DNA of 64,000 nucleotides from JBGLNL01 sp964548045 (GTDB lineage: Bacteria > Chloroflexota > Dehalococcoidia > SZUA-161 > SpSt-899): contig CAZJQZ010000001.1 in NCBI GenBank assembly GCA_964548045.1, positions 10,920 to 74,919 on the forward strand, in the 5' to 3' direction. Positions 26,601 to 34,899 of the stretch are shown in pieces. Both the position numbers and the translations under genes were made by a program. Numbering within the stretch: the first letter of the stretch is position 1; each line of letters starts with the position of its first letter. A model generated the notes under the pieces. It was not told the DNA's origin, did no database searches, and saw only the letters and a program-made list of their open reading frames with translations.

Positions 26601-27683
26601 GCCATTATCAATGAGTGAATCCACGGCTTCCTGGAGCATGCGTTGCTCATTGCGGATGATGACCTGCGGCGTGCCCATATCCTTGAGCCGCTTGAGCCGA
26701 TTGTTGCGATTTATTACTCTGCGATAGAGATCGTTGAGATCGCTGGTAGCAAATCGGCCCCCGTCAAGCTGAACCATCGGGCGGAGTTCAGGCGGGATGA
26801 CGGGAAGCACTGTCATTATCATCCATTCCGGCTTCGTTCCCTGCCTCAAAAACGCCTTGACAACCCGCAGCCGCTTGATAACCTTCTTTCGATTCTGACC
26901 GGAACTGGCCACGGCTTCCTCGTAAAGCTCATCCCGGAGTTTTTTCATGTCCAGAGTATGGAGAACATCAAGGACTGCCTCGGCTCCCGTCTTGGCCTCA
27001 AGAATAGCTCCCCATTTAAACGACATCTCCCGATACTCGCTGACCCCAAGAAGGTTCAAAGGCTGGATATTCTCCAGTTCCTCAATTTGGGAGAGAATCT
27101 CTTCCTTACGCAGCTTCACCTCTTCTGCATCCGCTTCAACCTCTTCCGCCTCAACTGAGTCCTGTTCCTCTTTAGTTTCCTCATCAGACGATTCCTGATT
27201 TTCAGGCTCCATTTCTTCCAGTTCATCCTTGAGCTTATCGATGATCCCTGTTCGGGCTTTCTCGTCTACTTTGGTGATGAGGAATTTGGCAAAATAGAGT
27301 ACCTGCTCCAGCTTCCGAGGAGATAAGTCCAGAAGAAGACCCAACCGACTGGGAGTAACCTTAAAAAACCAGATATGAGCCACTGGCGCAGCAAGCTGGA
27401 TATGCCCCATTCGTTCCCGGCGCACCTGGGAATGGGCAACTTCAACACCGCACTTATCGCAAATAACACCTTTGTACCTGATTTTTTTGTATTTGCCGCA
27501 GTAGCATTCATAATCCTTGGTCGGCCCAAAAATACGCTCGCAGAAGAGTCCATCCCTTTCCGGTTTCAGGGTGCGATAGTTGATGGTCTCCGGCTTAGTT
27601 ACCTCACCATAAGACCATCCCTTTACCTGCTCCGGGGAGGCAAGGGAAATACGAATGCTCCCAAAATCATTGAGATCCAACAT
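23658..27683 (-). CDS. rpoC: DNA-directed RNA polymerase subunit beta'
   Basis: A 1341-residue beta' subunit. The N-terminal zinc ribbon (CYCG...CDKC), the catalytic NADFDGDQM and the second zinc site (CRSRDGICQYC) are all present. There is a strongly acidic, low-complexity insert at about residues 150-200 and an acidic tail after the last conserved segment; both are lineage features rather than damage. It starts two bases after the rpoB stop, so the pair is co-translated. Confidence 0.97.
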   Translation of the reverse strand: MLDLNDFGSIRISLASPEQVKGWSYGEVTKPETINYRTLKPERDGLFCERIFGPTKDYECYCGKYKKIRYKGVICDKCGVEVAHSQVRRERMGHIQLAAPVAHIWFFKVTPSRLGLLLDLSPRKLEQVLYFAKFLITKVDEKARTGIIDKLKDELEEMEPENQESSDEETKEEQDSVEAEEVEADAEEVKLRKEEILSQIEELENIQPLNLLGVSEYREMSFKWGAILEAKTGAEAVLDVLHTLDMKKLRDELYEEAVASSGQNRKKVIKRLRVVKAFLRQGTKPEWMIMTVLPVIPPELRPMVQLDGGRFATSDLNDLYRRVINRNNRLKRLKDMGTPQVIIRNEQRMLQEAVDSLIDNGRRGRAVTTSSGHKLKSLSDMLRGKQGHFRQNLLGKRVDYSGRSVIVAGPNLHMSQCGLPKRMALELFKPFVMRRLIARGMAHNVRNAKRAVEQGKEGVWDILEEVVVDHPILLNRAPTLHRLGLQAFMPVLVDGSAIQLHPLVCGAFNADFDGDQMAVHIPLSRAAVCEAKEIMLSNRNMLSPSSGDPVVAPTMEMVLGCYYMTIITSGAKGEGMTFADYDDARLAYDQDVIELGAEIQVRDNKGEHLKTTVGRVIFNEALPDGLGFRNELIDKKKLKRLTTECIRDLGNDITADMLDKIKHLGFTYSTKSGLTMAVSDLEIPEDKATIIGKGDTAVAMTENQYMEGLITEEERYQSVVKTWTTATTDLTRSLESSLDPHGAIHMMAYSGARGNMGQIRQMAGMRGLMSDPSGKIIELPIKANFREGLSILEYFISTHGARKGLADTALRTSDSGYLTRRLIDVAQSVIVSEVDCGMEDGLWVSETFDKGLLPPFADRIIWRLAARPIAHPETGEIIVDRNEEIDEEKAAQIVAAGVTHVCVRSPLTCRSRDGICQYCYGTDLAKGNLVKMNVATGIIAAQSIGEPGTQLTMRTFHTGGVAGLDITGGLPRVEELLEARNPKGQAVISEIDGVVEITDTGDGWRLKVTNVEARRESHALPPGYEVTVSDGDWVDREQVLAVPPESAAAEEGSENLTALPLLSGAKGIVEVGDKQINIIYDDVEEWESLSSPAVRFSARSGDTIMAGDQITEGPLNPQDVLRIKGTEAIQQYLVDAVQKVYRAQGVNIHDKHIEIIVAQMLRRVRVDASGDTGILPGELMDKFEFEASNAKVLAEGGEPAAAHPVLLGITRASLSTPSFLAAASFQETTRVLTEAAVSGSTDTLAGLKENVIIGKLIPARSEISLDHEKLLQVELSAEDQLMELNSAEEMFEQEGMTEESESVFEQMIESELEVSPEESEPENESGDEPDTGDQDIALEFE

Positions 27684-27685
27684 TA

Positions 27686-30600
27686 TCAGTTCTCCTCAAT
27701 CTCTATACCAGAAAGATTTATACCTAATCTCGGGACCTCTTCAGAGAGGCCTTTCAGCCTTAATATCTCTTCTTCGTCATGACCAAGCACCTCAATTGCC
27801 AGCCCCAGACTTTGCAATTCCTTAACCAGCACCTTGAACGATTCCGGGACCCCTAAACTCAATATGTCTTCGCCCTTGACGATCGCGCCATAAGTCTTAA
27901 CCCGTCCCACCACATCATCTGACTTGATAGTGAGCATCTCCTGGAGATTGTATGCGGCACCATAGGCTTCCAGTGCCCAGACTTCCATTTCGCCAAATCG
28001 CTGTCCCCCGAACTGGGCTTTACCCCCCAGAGGCTGCTGGGTTACCAGCGAGTAAGGGCCCGTGGAGCGCGCGTGAATCTTGTCCTCGACCAGATGGCTA
28101 AGCTTCATGATGTACATGCTTCCAACAGTTACGGGTTCATCAAACGGTTCCCCGGTACGTCCGTCATACAGTGTCAATTTACCTGAGATTGGGGAAGGCA
28201 ACCCCTTATCTCTTTCAAGTCTTTTCGCAAGTCGTTTGAGCTCTTCATCATCCATATCAGACACGCCGGTTACACCCTGCTCTTCCAACCAGTATCTCAA
28301 ACAAGTTCGTCTGGCTTCCCCCGTTCCATCTTCTGCAAAGACTCTCTCAGCATCAAACCCTTTTTCAGAAAGCCAGCGTTTGGCCTTTTCTATCCGTTCC
28401 TGCCCGCTGCCAGGCTGCTCTAAATCCTCGGCCGCAATCCGCCGAACAAGCCATGCCAGGGCCAGAACTTCCTCGATAGCATCCTCATCCGCTCCATTGA
28501 AAACCGGGGTTACCACCTTGAAACCGAGATCATGGGCCGCCAGACCGAGATGCGTTTCCAGAAGCTGCCCGATATTCATTCGGGAGGGAACTCCGAGCGG
28601 GCTGAGGATCACATCCACAGGCCGGCCATCAGCAAGATAAGGCATGTCTTCAACCGGGAGTATTTTGGAAATTACACCTTTGTTTCCATGTCGACCCGCC
28701 AGCTTATCACCTTCTGAAATTTTTCGTTTTTTAGCCACAAATATCCGCACCATCTTGTTAACGCCAGCATCCAGACGGTCACCATTTTCCCGGGAAAAAA
28801 TATCGATGTTTATCACCTTGCCGGACTCGCCGTGAGGCATCCGAAGCGCAGTATCCTTCACGTCTCGTGCCTTCTCGCCAAAAATAGCCCGGAGGAGTTT
28901 CTCTTCCGCTGTCAATACCCTCTCACCTTTTGGAGTAACCTTGCCAACAAGGATATCACCGGATGCAACCTCGGCCCCTACCCGAATAATCCCGTCCTCA
29001 TCAAGGTTACGCAAACTGGGTTCACCAACATTGGGAATATCCCTTGTGATCTCCTCCGGCCCCAGCTTTGTATCCCGTGATTCCGTTTCATATTTTTCAA
29101 TATGGATTGAGGTAAATTTGTCATCCTGAACCAGCTTATCTGAAATAACTATAGCGTCTTCATAGTTATAACCTTCCCATGACATAAACGCACACAGGAC
29201 ATTCTGACCCAGTGCCAGTTCCCCTCCATCCGTAGCTGAACCATCGGCTAAAACATCTCCACTCTCCACCCGCTCGCCTTTGGTAACCCTCGGGTGCTGG
29301 GTGATACAGGTACCCTGATTGCTCCTGATAAATTTCCTGAGATCATAAATATATTCCTTGCCATCATCACCCTTGAGTATGATATGGGCGGCAGTGGACG
29401 ATGTTATCAGGCCATCAACGGGGGCAATGACCACCTGCCCGATATCCCTGGCCACTTCACGTTCCATCCCGGTCCCAATGACAGGAGATTCAGCCCCAAA
29501 TAGAGGAACCGCCTGACGCTGCATATTTGAACCCATCAACGCCCTGTTGGCATCATCGTGTTCCAGAAATGGTATAAGCCCGGTACTGGCGCTCACTATC
29601 TGACCGGTGGATACATCCTTTAAATCAATATCCTCGGGATTCTCCATCGTAATTTTTTCGCCATATCTGCATTCAACTTTGCTATCGATAAACTGATCAT
29701 TTTTGTCCAGTTCAGCATTAGCCTGAGCAATTACGTTCTTATCTTCTTCATCTGCCGGCATGTACACCATTTCCATGGACACGTAAGGAATTACCTTGAC
29801 AGTGCACGGCGACATATTGGCAAGCTTTTGAGCTGCCTTTTTATCGATTACCAAATCTTTAGCTATTACAACTTTGCCCGTATCATCCAGTACCGGTTCC
29901 CGTACAGTTCTGTTAAGAAGATCGGGGGAATCATTGGCCAGTTCCTTTATCACCAGACGGTACGGGGTTTCGATAAAACCATACTCATTCACTCTGGCAT
30001 AGGTAGCCAGAGAAGTGATCAGCCCAATGTTACGGCCTTCGGGGGTTTCTATAGGACAAATTCTTCCATAGTGAGAATGATGAACATCGCGAACCTCAAA
30101 GCCAGCCCGATCACGGGAAAACCCTCCCGGCCCGAGAGCGGAAAGCCGCCGTTTGTGGGTCAGTTCCGATAAAGGATTGGTCTGATCCATGAACTGGGAT
30201 AAACGAGAACTGCCGAAGAACTCCCTGATTGCAGCGGTCACCGCCCGGTTATTGACCAGAGTACTTGGTGTGGCAGAATTTGGATCAAGGAGACTCATTC
30301 GTTCCCTGATCGTTCTTTCCATGCGCAGCAAACCCATTTTAAGGTGGCTCTGCAGCAATTCTCCGACCGCTCTCACCCGGCGATTGCCCAGATGGTCGAT
30401 ATCATCCCCGTGATCGAATCCGTTGTTGATCAAAATAATGTGACTCACAATAGCCACAAAATCTTCCGGGGTAAGGGTTTGTTGCTTGAGAGGACGGTTG
30501 AGGCCAAGCCGCTTATTCAACTTGTAGCATCCGCCTTTACCCAATCGATAGCGCCTGTGGTCAAAGAAAAGAGTATGTATCAACGCTCTGGCATTTTCAA

Positions 30601-31372
30601 TGGTGGGAGGTTCGCCCGGTCTTATTTTCTTGAAGAACTCGGGAAGGGCTTCTTCCTCGCTTCTGATATGCGAATCGCGCTCTATGGTGGCCTGGATATA
30701 AGATACTTCCCCATTATCGACATCAGCAAACAGCCCCGAAAGCTGCTCGTCGCTGCCATAACCTATAGCACGAAGCAGGGTTGTAACGGGAATTTTGCGT
30801 TTGCGATTTATCTTAGCGGACAGTACTCCCTTGCTGGAAGTTTCAAATTCAACCCAGATCCCACGATCCGGGATCAACTTGGCAAAACAGAGTCTGCGTG
30901 CGGAGGCTGTGTCTTTTTCTATCGTGAAATAGACGCCCGGAGAACGGATCAACTGATTGACCACCACACGCTCTGCACCATTGATAATAAAGGTGCCCCT
31001 TGGAGTCATAATGGGAAAATCTCCCATGAAAAGGTCCTGCTCCTTGATTTCTCCCGTCGCCTTTACTATCAACCTTGCTTTGACTTTTATGGGGGCCGCA
31101 TAGGTCAAATCGCGTTCCTGACATTCCAGTTCGGAATATTTAGGCTCGCCGATTTCATGGCCGAGAAAATCAATCTCCAGACGATTACCGGTGTAATCTT
31201 TGATCGGTGATATCTCTTCAAAGAGTTCTTTCAACCCTTCGTCCATAAACCAGTTATATGAACGATGCTGGATCTGGATCAAATCGGGAATTCCCACAAC
31301 TTCCGGAACTCTGGCAAAGGATTTCCGGGCACTATGAGCAGTAAACTGTGGTAGAACGGTAGTTAAACTCAC
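27686..31372 (-). CDS. rpoB: DNA-directed RNA polymerase subunit beta
   Basis: A 1228-residue beta subunit. The rifampicin region reads SQFMDQTNPLSELTHKRRLSALGPGG, the sensitive-type sequence, and GRHGNKGVISKILPVEDMPY and the C-terminal GGKAQFGGQRFGEMEVWALEAYGA are present. The start is GTG with GGAG seven bases upstream. A near-consensus promoter lies about 120 bp upstream. Together with rpoC it forms a two-gene operon separated from rplJL in this genome. Confidence 0.97.
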   Translation of the reverse strand: MSLTTVLPQFTAHSARKSFARVPEVVGIPDLIQIQHRSYNWFMDEGLKELFEEISPIKDYTGNRLEIDFLGHEIGEPKYSELECQERDLTYAAPIKVKARLIVKATGEIKEQDLFMGDFPIMTPRGTFIINGAERVVVNQLIRSPGVYFTIEKDTASARRLCFAKLIPDRGIWVEFETSSKGVLSAKINRKRKIPVTTLLRAIGYGSDEQLSGLFADVDNGEVSYIQATIERDSHIRSEEEALPEFFKKIRPGEPPTIENARALIHTLFFDHRRYRLGKGGCYKLNKRLGLNRPLKQQTLTPEDFVAIVSHIILINNGFDHGDDIDHLGNRRVRAVGELLQSHLKMGLLRMERTIRERMSLLDPNSATPSTLVNNRAVTAAIREFFGSSRLSQFMDQTNPLSELTHKRRLSALGPGGFSRDRAGFEVRDVHHSHYGRICPIETPEGRNIGLITSLATYARVNEYGFIETPYRLVIKELANDSPDLLNRTVREPVLDDTGKVVIAKDLVIDKKAAQKLANMSPCTVKVIPYVSMEMVYMPADEEDKNVIAQANAELDKNDQFIDSKVECRYGEKITMENPEDIDLKDVSTGQIVSASTGLIPFLEHDDANRALMGSNMQRQAVPLFGAESPVIGTGMEREVARDIGQVVIAPVDGLITSSTAAHIILKGDDGKEYIYDLRKFIRSNQGTCITQHPRVTKGERVESGDVLADGSATDGGELALGQNVLCAFMSWEGYNYEDAIVISDKLVQDDKFTSIHIEKYETESRDTKLGPEEITRDIPNVGEPSLRNLDEDGIIRVGAEVASGDILVGKVTPKGERVLTAEEKLLRAIFGEKARDVKDTALRMPHGESGKVINIDIFSRENGDRLDAGVNKMVRIFVAKKRKISEGDKLAGRHGNKGVISKILPVEDMPYLADGRPVDVILSPLGVPSRMNIGQLLETHLGLAAHDLGFKVVTPVFNGADEDAIEEVLALAWLVRRIAAEDLEQPGSGQERIEKAKRWLSEKGFDAERVFAEDGTGEARRTCLRYWLEEQGVTGVSDMDDEELKRLAKRLERDKGLPSPISGKLTLYDGRTGEPFDEPVTVGSMYIMKLSHLVEDKIHARSTGPYSLVTQQPLGGKAQFGGQRFGEMEVWALEAYGAAYNLQEMLTIKSDDVVGRVKTYGAIVKGEDILSLGVPESFKVLVKELQSLGLAIEVLGHDEEEILRLKGLSEEVPRLGINLSGIEIEEN

Positions 31373-31490
31373 GCGGACGCTCCATCAGGGCACAAAAAGT
31401 CCCCCTTGTTGTACTTTTTACTTAGCATGTTCGCTAAAATGAGATTGGAAGGAATCCATGAGGATATGTAACCAAAAACGGCAACCTAAT

Positions 31491-31519
31491 ATGTTACAAC
31501 ATAATTGAAAGGTTGTCAA
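31491..31519 (-). promoter_or_regulatory. Promoter of rpoBC
   Basis: Minus-strand TTGACA and TAACAT with a 17-bp spacer. It predicts a leader of about 110 bases before the rpoB GTG. Confidence 0.8.
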
Positions 31520-31577
31520 GTAAAACTTGATTCTATAATTGAAAATGAACTTGTAGGAACACCAAATCAACTTACGC

Positions 31578-31606
31578 TTGACTTTTTTGTATGGAGTGTA
31601 TAACCT
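31578..31606 (+). promoter_or_regulatory. Promoter of the dodecin gene
   Basis: TTGACT and TAACCT with a 17-bp spacer, divergent from the rpoBC promoter and 81 bp before the dodecin ATG. Confidence 0.7.
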
Positions 31607-31687
31607 AGCCAGTATGGGAAAGCTCATATGTAACAAAATACATAAGCAGGCTTTAATGCTTGCTTGAGCTATCTTAAGGAGGGCAAA

Positions 31688-31897
31688 ATGGCAGAGAGCG
31701 TCTATAAATTCATCGAACTGGTGGGTACAAGTCCTGAATCATGGGAAAAAGCAGCGGCCGCGGCAGTGGAAAAGGCTGCCCAGTCCCTCAGGGAACTCCG
31801 GATTGCTGAGATTCTCGAGCTGGATATGCAGATCGATCAGGGGAAAATTGTCGCTTACCGCGCCAAAGTAAAAGTGTCCTTCAAGTACGAAGGCTAA
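31688..31897 (+). CDS. Dodecin
   Basis: A 69-residue protein (MAESVYKFIELVGTSPESWE... to KVSFKYEG) that matches dodecin in length and sequence, including ELVGTSP and the Trp that stacks on flavin. Dodecins form hollow twelve-subunit shells that store riboflavin or FMN and may protect the cell from free flavins. The start is set by GGAGGG seven bases before the ATG. Monocistronic; a large hairpin follows. Confidence 0.93.
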   Translation: MAESVYKFIELVGTSPESWEKAAAAAVEKAAQSLRELRIAEILELDMQIDQGKIVAYRAKVKVSFKYEG

Positions 31898-31906
31898 CCA
31901 AAACTT

Positions 31907-31960
31907 GCGCCAGTTGATCCATCCACAGTCGTAGAAAATATGATGGATCGAGAGTGGCGC
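31907..31960 (+). repeat. 54-base interrupted inverted repeat after dodecin
   Basis: GCGCCA...GATCCATC pairs with GATGGATC...TGGCGC around a loop of about 16 bases. No T-run follows, so it may be an RNA-stability or binding structure rather than a simple terminator. Confidence 0.55.
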
Positions 31961-32013
31961 TAATAATGATCTCACTCCTTAGAATCGCTTCTTTTGCCCA
32001 AGTGGTTTTCACT

Positions 32014-32041
32014 TTGAAGAAGTGCGTGGGTGAGCTATAAC
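32014..32041 (+). promoter_or_regulatory. Possible promoter of the NYN gene
   Basis: TTGAAG and TATAAC with a 16-bp spacer, 33 bp before the ATG, which itself follows AAAGAGG. Confidence 0.55.
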
Positions 32042-32074
32042 TATAAGTTGCCCCCGATATGAAAAGAGGTATAA

Positions 32075-32830
32075 ATGACCCAGAATCAGGCTCAGAGTAA
32101 ACTGGCAGTGCTTATCGATGCGGATAATGCTCAACCTGCAATTCTCGAAGGTTTGATTGCCGAAATTGCCAAGTACGGGGTTGCCAGCGTGAAGAGAATC
32201 TATGGCGATTGGACCAATCCTAAACTAAAAGGGTGGAAAGATGTTCTTCTGGAATATGCCATCCATCCTATCCAGCAATTCGGCTATACTTCGGGTAAGA
32301 ATGCCACCGACAGCGCCATGATCATTGATGCAATGGATTTGCTCTACACCGAGAAGCTTGACGGTTTTTGTATTGTTTCCAGCGATAGCGATTTCACCCG
32401 GCTGGCATCGAGAATTCGCGAAGCAGGCCTGATGGTCCTGGGGTTTGGGGAAAAGAAAACTCCCAAACCGTTTGTTGGTGCTTGCGATAAGTTCATCTAT
32501 ACGGAAATCCTGCGCAAGGGCGATGCATCTATCGTCTCACTGAAGGCAAAGACCAGTTTAACAAAGCTTCGGAGTGATACGAAGTTGGTAAATCTTCTAA
32601 GAGGAGCTGTGGAGAATGCGGCCGGTGAAAGCGGCTGGGCCTATCTGGGTAATGTGGGACACAGCATATCCAATCAAGCTCCCGAGTTTGACCCCCGAAA
32701 TTATGGCTACATCAAGCTGGGAGAATTAATACGTGCCATCGGACTGTTCGAGATAAACGAACACAGTTCCGAAAACTCACCCGCCAAATCAGTGTATGTG
32801 CGAGACAAGCGCAAGAAAGCCGTGACGTGA
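32075..32830 (+). CDS. NYN-domain (LabA/DUF88-type) protein with C-terminal OST-HTH/LOTUS-like domain
   Basis: Residues ~8-150 form a NYN domain of the PIN-like nuclease fold: AVLIDADNAQP with the first acidic pair, KNATDSAMIIDAMDLLY and IVSSDSDFTRLASRIREAG with the remaining Asp residues of the metal site. Residues ~165-240 (LLRGAVENAAGESGWAYLGNVG... to KLGELIRAIGLFEI) resemble an OST-HTH/LOTUS domain, which binds RNA or helicases. The expected role is an RNA-cutting or RNA-binding regulator in the cytoplasm. Monocistronic. Identification of the second domain is by pattern only. Confidence 0.88.
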   Translation: MTQNQAQSKLAVLIDADNAQPAILEGLIAEIAKYGVASVKRIYGDWTNPKLKGWKDVLLEYAIHPIQQFGYTSGKNATDSAMIIDAMDLLYTEKLDGFCIVSSDSDFTRLASRIREAGLMVLGFGEKKTPKPFVGACDKFIYTEILRKGDASIVSLKAKTSLTKLRSDTKLVNLLRGAVENAAGESGWAYLGNVGHSISNQAPEFDPRNYGYIKLGELIRAIGLFEINEHSSENSPAKSVYVRDKRKKAVT

Positions 32831-32882
32831 GAGTTCGAGAATGCCCATCCGGTTTGTTTGCGAAAATTGAGTGCCAGCATGG

Positions 32883-32911
32883 TTGCAAATGATTTGAATA
32901 TGCTGTAAACT
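32883..32911 (+). promoter_or_regulatory. Promoter of the zinc-ribbon gene
   Basis: TTGCAA and TAAACT with a 17-bp spacer, giving a predicted leader of about 125 bases before the zinc-ribbon ATG. Confidence 0.65.
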
Positions 32912-32995
32912 CTCAACATAAATGGCACAACAAGGTTACCCATTCCATAAGTCGTACCTCCTCAGGTTTTCCCCGGGCAAGGTTCCACAAAGGCA

Positions 32996-33041
32996 TTGGA
33001 TGACCAAGTTTAGCCTAATTCAACAAAAGGAGGTCATCCAA
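32996..33041 (+). promoter_or_regulatory. Inverted repeat covering the Shine-Dalgarno and start codon
   Basis: TTGGATGACC and GGTCATCCAA form a perfect 10-bp stem across 26 bases. The 3' arm includes the last bases of AGGAGG, the whole spacer and the A of the ATG. Folding would hide the ribosome binding site, as in RNA thermometers or translational switches. The effect is inferred. Confidence 0.65.
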
Positions 33042-33337
33042 TGAGTTTCACCGATAAGGAACTGCAATGTGCCGATTGCGGGGCAACCTTCACCTTCACT
33101 GCCGGGGAGCAGGAGTTCTTTGCCACCAAGGGTTTCACCAACGAACCCAAGCGTTGCCCGGAGTGCCGCACAGCAAGAAAAACAGAACGGGGTGGTTTCG
33201 GCGGCCCGCGCCGGATGTATCCCGCAGTTTGCGCTGCATGCGGAACCGAAACTGAAGTACCGTTCGAGCCCCGAGAAGGCAGACCCGTGTATTGCAGGGA
33301 GTGCTACGCTGCATCTAAAACAGGCAATCAATGGTAG
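33041..33337 (+). CDS. Zinc-ribbon protein (CxxC-x17-CxxC type)
   Basis: A 98-residue protein with two metal-binding parts. The first has CADCGATFTFTAGEQEFFATKGF and KRCPECR, a probable zinc ribbon; the second, CAACGTETEVPFEPREGRPVYCREC, is the CxxC-x17-CxxC domain. All eight cysteines are present. A paralog with the same layout lies 12 kb away (45305-45583). The function is unknown; such proteins are often encoded near RNA-binding or cold-shock genes, and an RRM gene follows here. Translation may be controlled by the hairpin over its start. Confidence 0.85.
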   Translation: MSFTDKELQCADCGATFTFTAGEQEFFATKGFTNEPKRCPECRTARKTERGGFGGPRRMYPAVCAACGTETEVPFEPREGRPVYCRECYAASKTGNQW

Positions 33338-33401
33338 TTGACTAGAGTTTTGGGAAAAGGGGCAAATTAAATATTGGCCCTGGAAGAGGTGTCATTAGTT
33401 T

Positions 33402-33695
33402 ATGAACATCTATATCGGCAATCTTGCCCGAGAGATAACTGAAGCAGAATTGCGCGAACAGTTCGAGGCTTTCGGGAAGGTTGTCTCGGTAAATCTTATC
33501 AAAGATAGACGCAGTGGCGTCTCCAGAGGTTTTGGCTTCGTTGAGATGGAATCGCCAGAGGAAGGAACGGCAGCCATAAACGGGCTCAAGGATACGATGC
33601 TGGATGGACGCACTATGGACGTTACCGAATCGGCTCCCCAAGGCAAAGGTAAAAAGGGTGGTTTCAAGGGTGGCGGCAAGAAACGCCGCAGATAA
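33402..33695 (+). CDS. RRM-type RNA-binding protein
   Basis: A 97-residue protein: one RNA recognition motif with RNP2 (IYIGNL) and RNP1 (RGFGFVEM), then a short Gly/Lys/Arg tail (GKGKKGGFKGGGKKRRR). Single-RRM proteins like this are cold-induced RNA chaperones in cyanobacteria and occur in various other bacteria. It follows the zinc-ribbon gene by 64 bp and ends before a clear terminator, so the two probably form an operon. Confidence 0.93.
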   Translation: MNIYIGNLAREITEAELREQFEAFGKVVSVNLIKDRRSGVSRGFGFVEMESPEEGTAAINGLKDTMLDGRTMDVTESAPQGKGKKGGFKGGGKKRRR

Positions 33696-33766
33696 TAAGA
33701 CCGTATTTTTAAGATATATTTTAGATTTTTAGAAAGTTTTACAAATCTATCTTACTCAAGTAACGC

Positions 33767-33796
33767 AAAAGGGCAGGGTTAATCCCTGCCCTTTTT
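33767..33796 (+). terminator. Terminator after the RRM gene
   Basis: AAAAGGGCAGGG pairs with CCCTGCCCTTTT, with a T-run within and after the 3' arm. It also lies near the end of the convergent wtpA gene and could work in both directions. Confidence 0.85.
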
Positions 33797-33830
33797 ATTA
33801 GCATCTGTCCAATTTGATCTATCTCATTCC

Positions 33831-34814
33831 TTATTCAGCTTCCACCGCCAGAGACTGTAACTGCGTTGGCAACTTGCTCAAGTCATTGGCAACAGCCGGA
33901 ACAATCGAAGGTTGGCCATTGAGATTCATAATCGCCTGTCCCTTTTCGCCCAACAGATATTCCATGAATGCCAGACCAAGCTCAGGATTATCCGTGTTAG
34001 TCGGGATGGTCACACCATAAACGATAGGTTTGCCGATCTTGGCAATCGTTTCTCCCGGTTCCTTGCCGGGAATATCAACCGTGGACTGGGCATAGAAATC
34101 TTTGTGCTCAACAGCAGATAGATCGATCTCTGCCGGGAATTCGATATATCTCAAATTGTGCTGCATGGCCACAGAACTATACTCAGAAGCATAATCAAGG
34201 TCGCCGCTCTCGAGAAGAGCTACCAGTTGCACGGATTTGGGCCGGATGTTCTTATCGGGGCAATTCTCCATCAGGTTGTCATACAATCCCGGTTGCCCGT
34301 AGTACTCTTCGGCAAGCTGCCAGACCAGCAGTGTGCGATAGCCGCAGGGATCAAGCAGGTCGGAATGACCATATTCGACGCCATCGCGCAACAATATCTC
34401 GTACCAGTTGTCTGAATTTATCTCATCAGCGTACTCGGACTGATCTGTGTAACAGAGCACCATCCGGTTTTTAGCGAAGGTAACATACCAGTCCGCATAA
34501 TCCGGAAACATCAGATCGGGGATGAGGGAGTAGTCCGCCGAGGCAACTATCTGGGCATTCTTTCCCAGTTCAGTGACTTTTCTAATAGTGACTCCGCTGG
34601 AAGCCGATTCGCACTGGACATCCACTCCGGGATACATCTGCTCAAACTCATCCTCCATCTGGCTGAAGGGCACCGCTAGGCTGCCGGCATGCAAAACGGT
34701 CAGCGTACCGCTTAATCCGGATTCCGATTCATCGTCGCTGCACCCGGCGAACAACGTCAGGGCAATGATAATTATCAATGGAATAAAGGTAATTTTCGTC
34801 ATGTTTTTTTTCAT
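33831..34814 (-). CDS. wtpA: Tungstate/molybdate ABC transporter, substrate-binding lipoprotein WtpA
   Basis: A 327-residue lipoprotein (lipobox FAGC at about residue 25). GTLTVLHAGSLAVPFSQMEDEFE and ASSGVTIRKVTELGKNAQIVASADYSLIPDLM are characteristic of WtpA/ModA proteins that catch tungstate or molybdate; YGVTIPTNTDNPELGLAFMEYLL closes the fold. WtpA proteins bind both oxyanions, often preferring tungstate. The start follows GAGGAG. Unusually it is the last gene, after the ATPase, and the 85-bp gap suggests it may also be translated from a processed message. Confidence 0.92.
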   Translation of the reverse strand: MKKNMTKITFIPLIIIIALTLFAGCSDDESESGLSGTLTVLHAGSLAVPFSQMEDEFEQMYPGVDVQCESASSGVTIRKVTELGKNAQIVASADYSLIPDLMFPDYADWYVTFAKNRMVLCYTDQSEYADEINSDNWYEILLRDGVEYGHSDLLDPCGYRTLLVWQLAEEYYGQPGLYDNLMENCPDKNIRPKSVQLVALLESGDLDYASEYSSVAMQHNLRYIEFPAEIDLSAVEHKDFYAQSTVDIPGKEPGETIAKIGKPIVYGVTIPTNTDNPELGLAFMEYLLGEKGQAIMNLNGQPSIVPAVANDLSKLPTQLQSLAVEAE

Positions 34815-34899
34815 CGGGTAAAACTCCTCATTTTGCTGCATTGATCCTGTGAAAAAATCCTGCTCACTTACAAGAGACACATAGCCATGTGCCCCCTGC

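Noticed and set aside
23940..27200. rpoC acidic stretches as sign of an inserted intein or mobile domain
   Set aside because: The acidic low-complexity segments lie in a variable region and lack any intein or homing nuclease motif.
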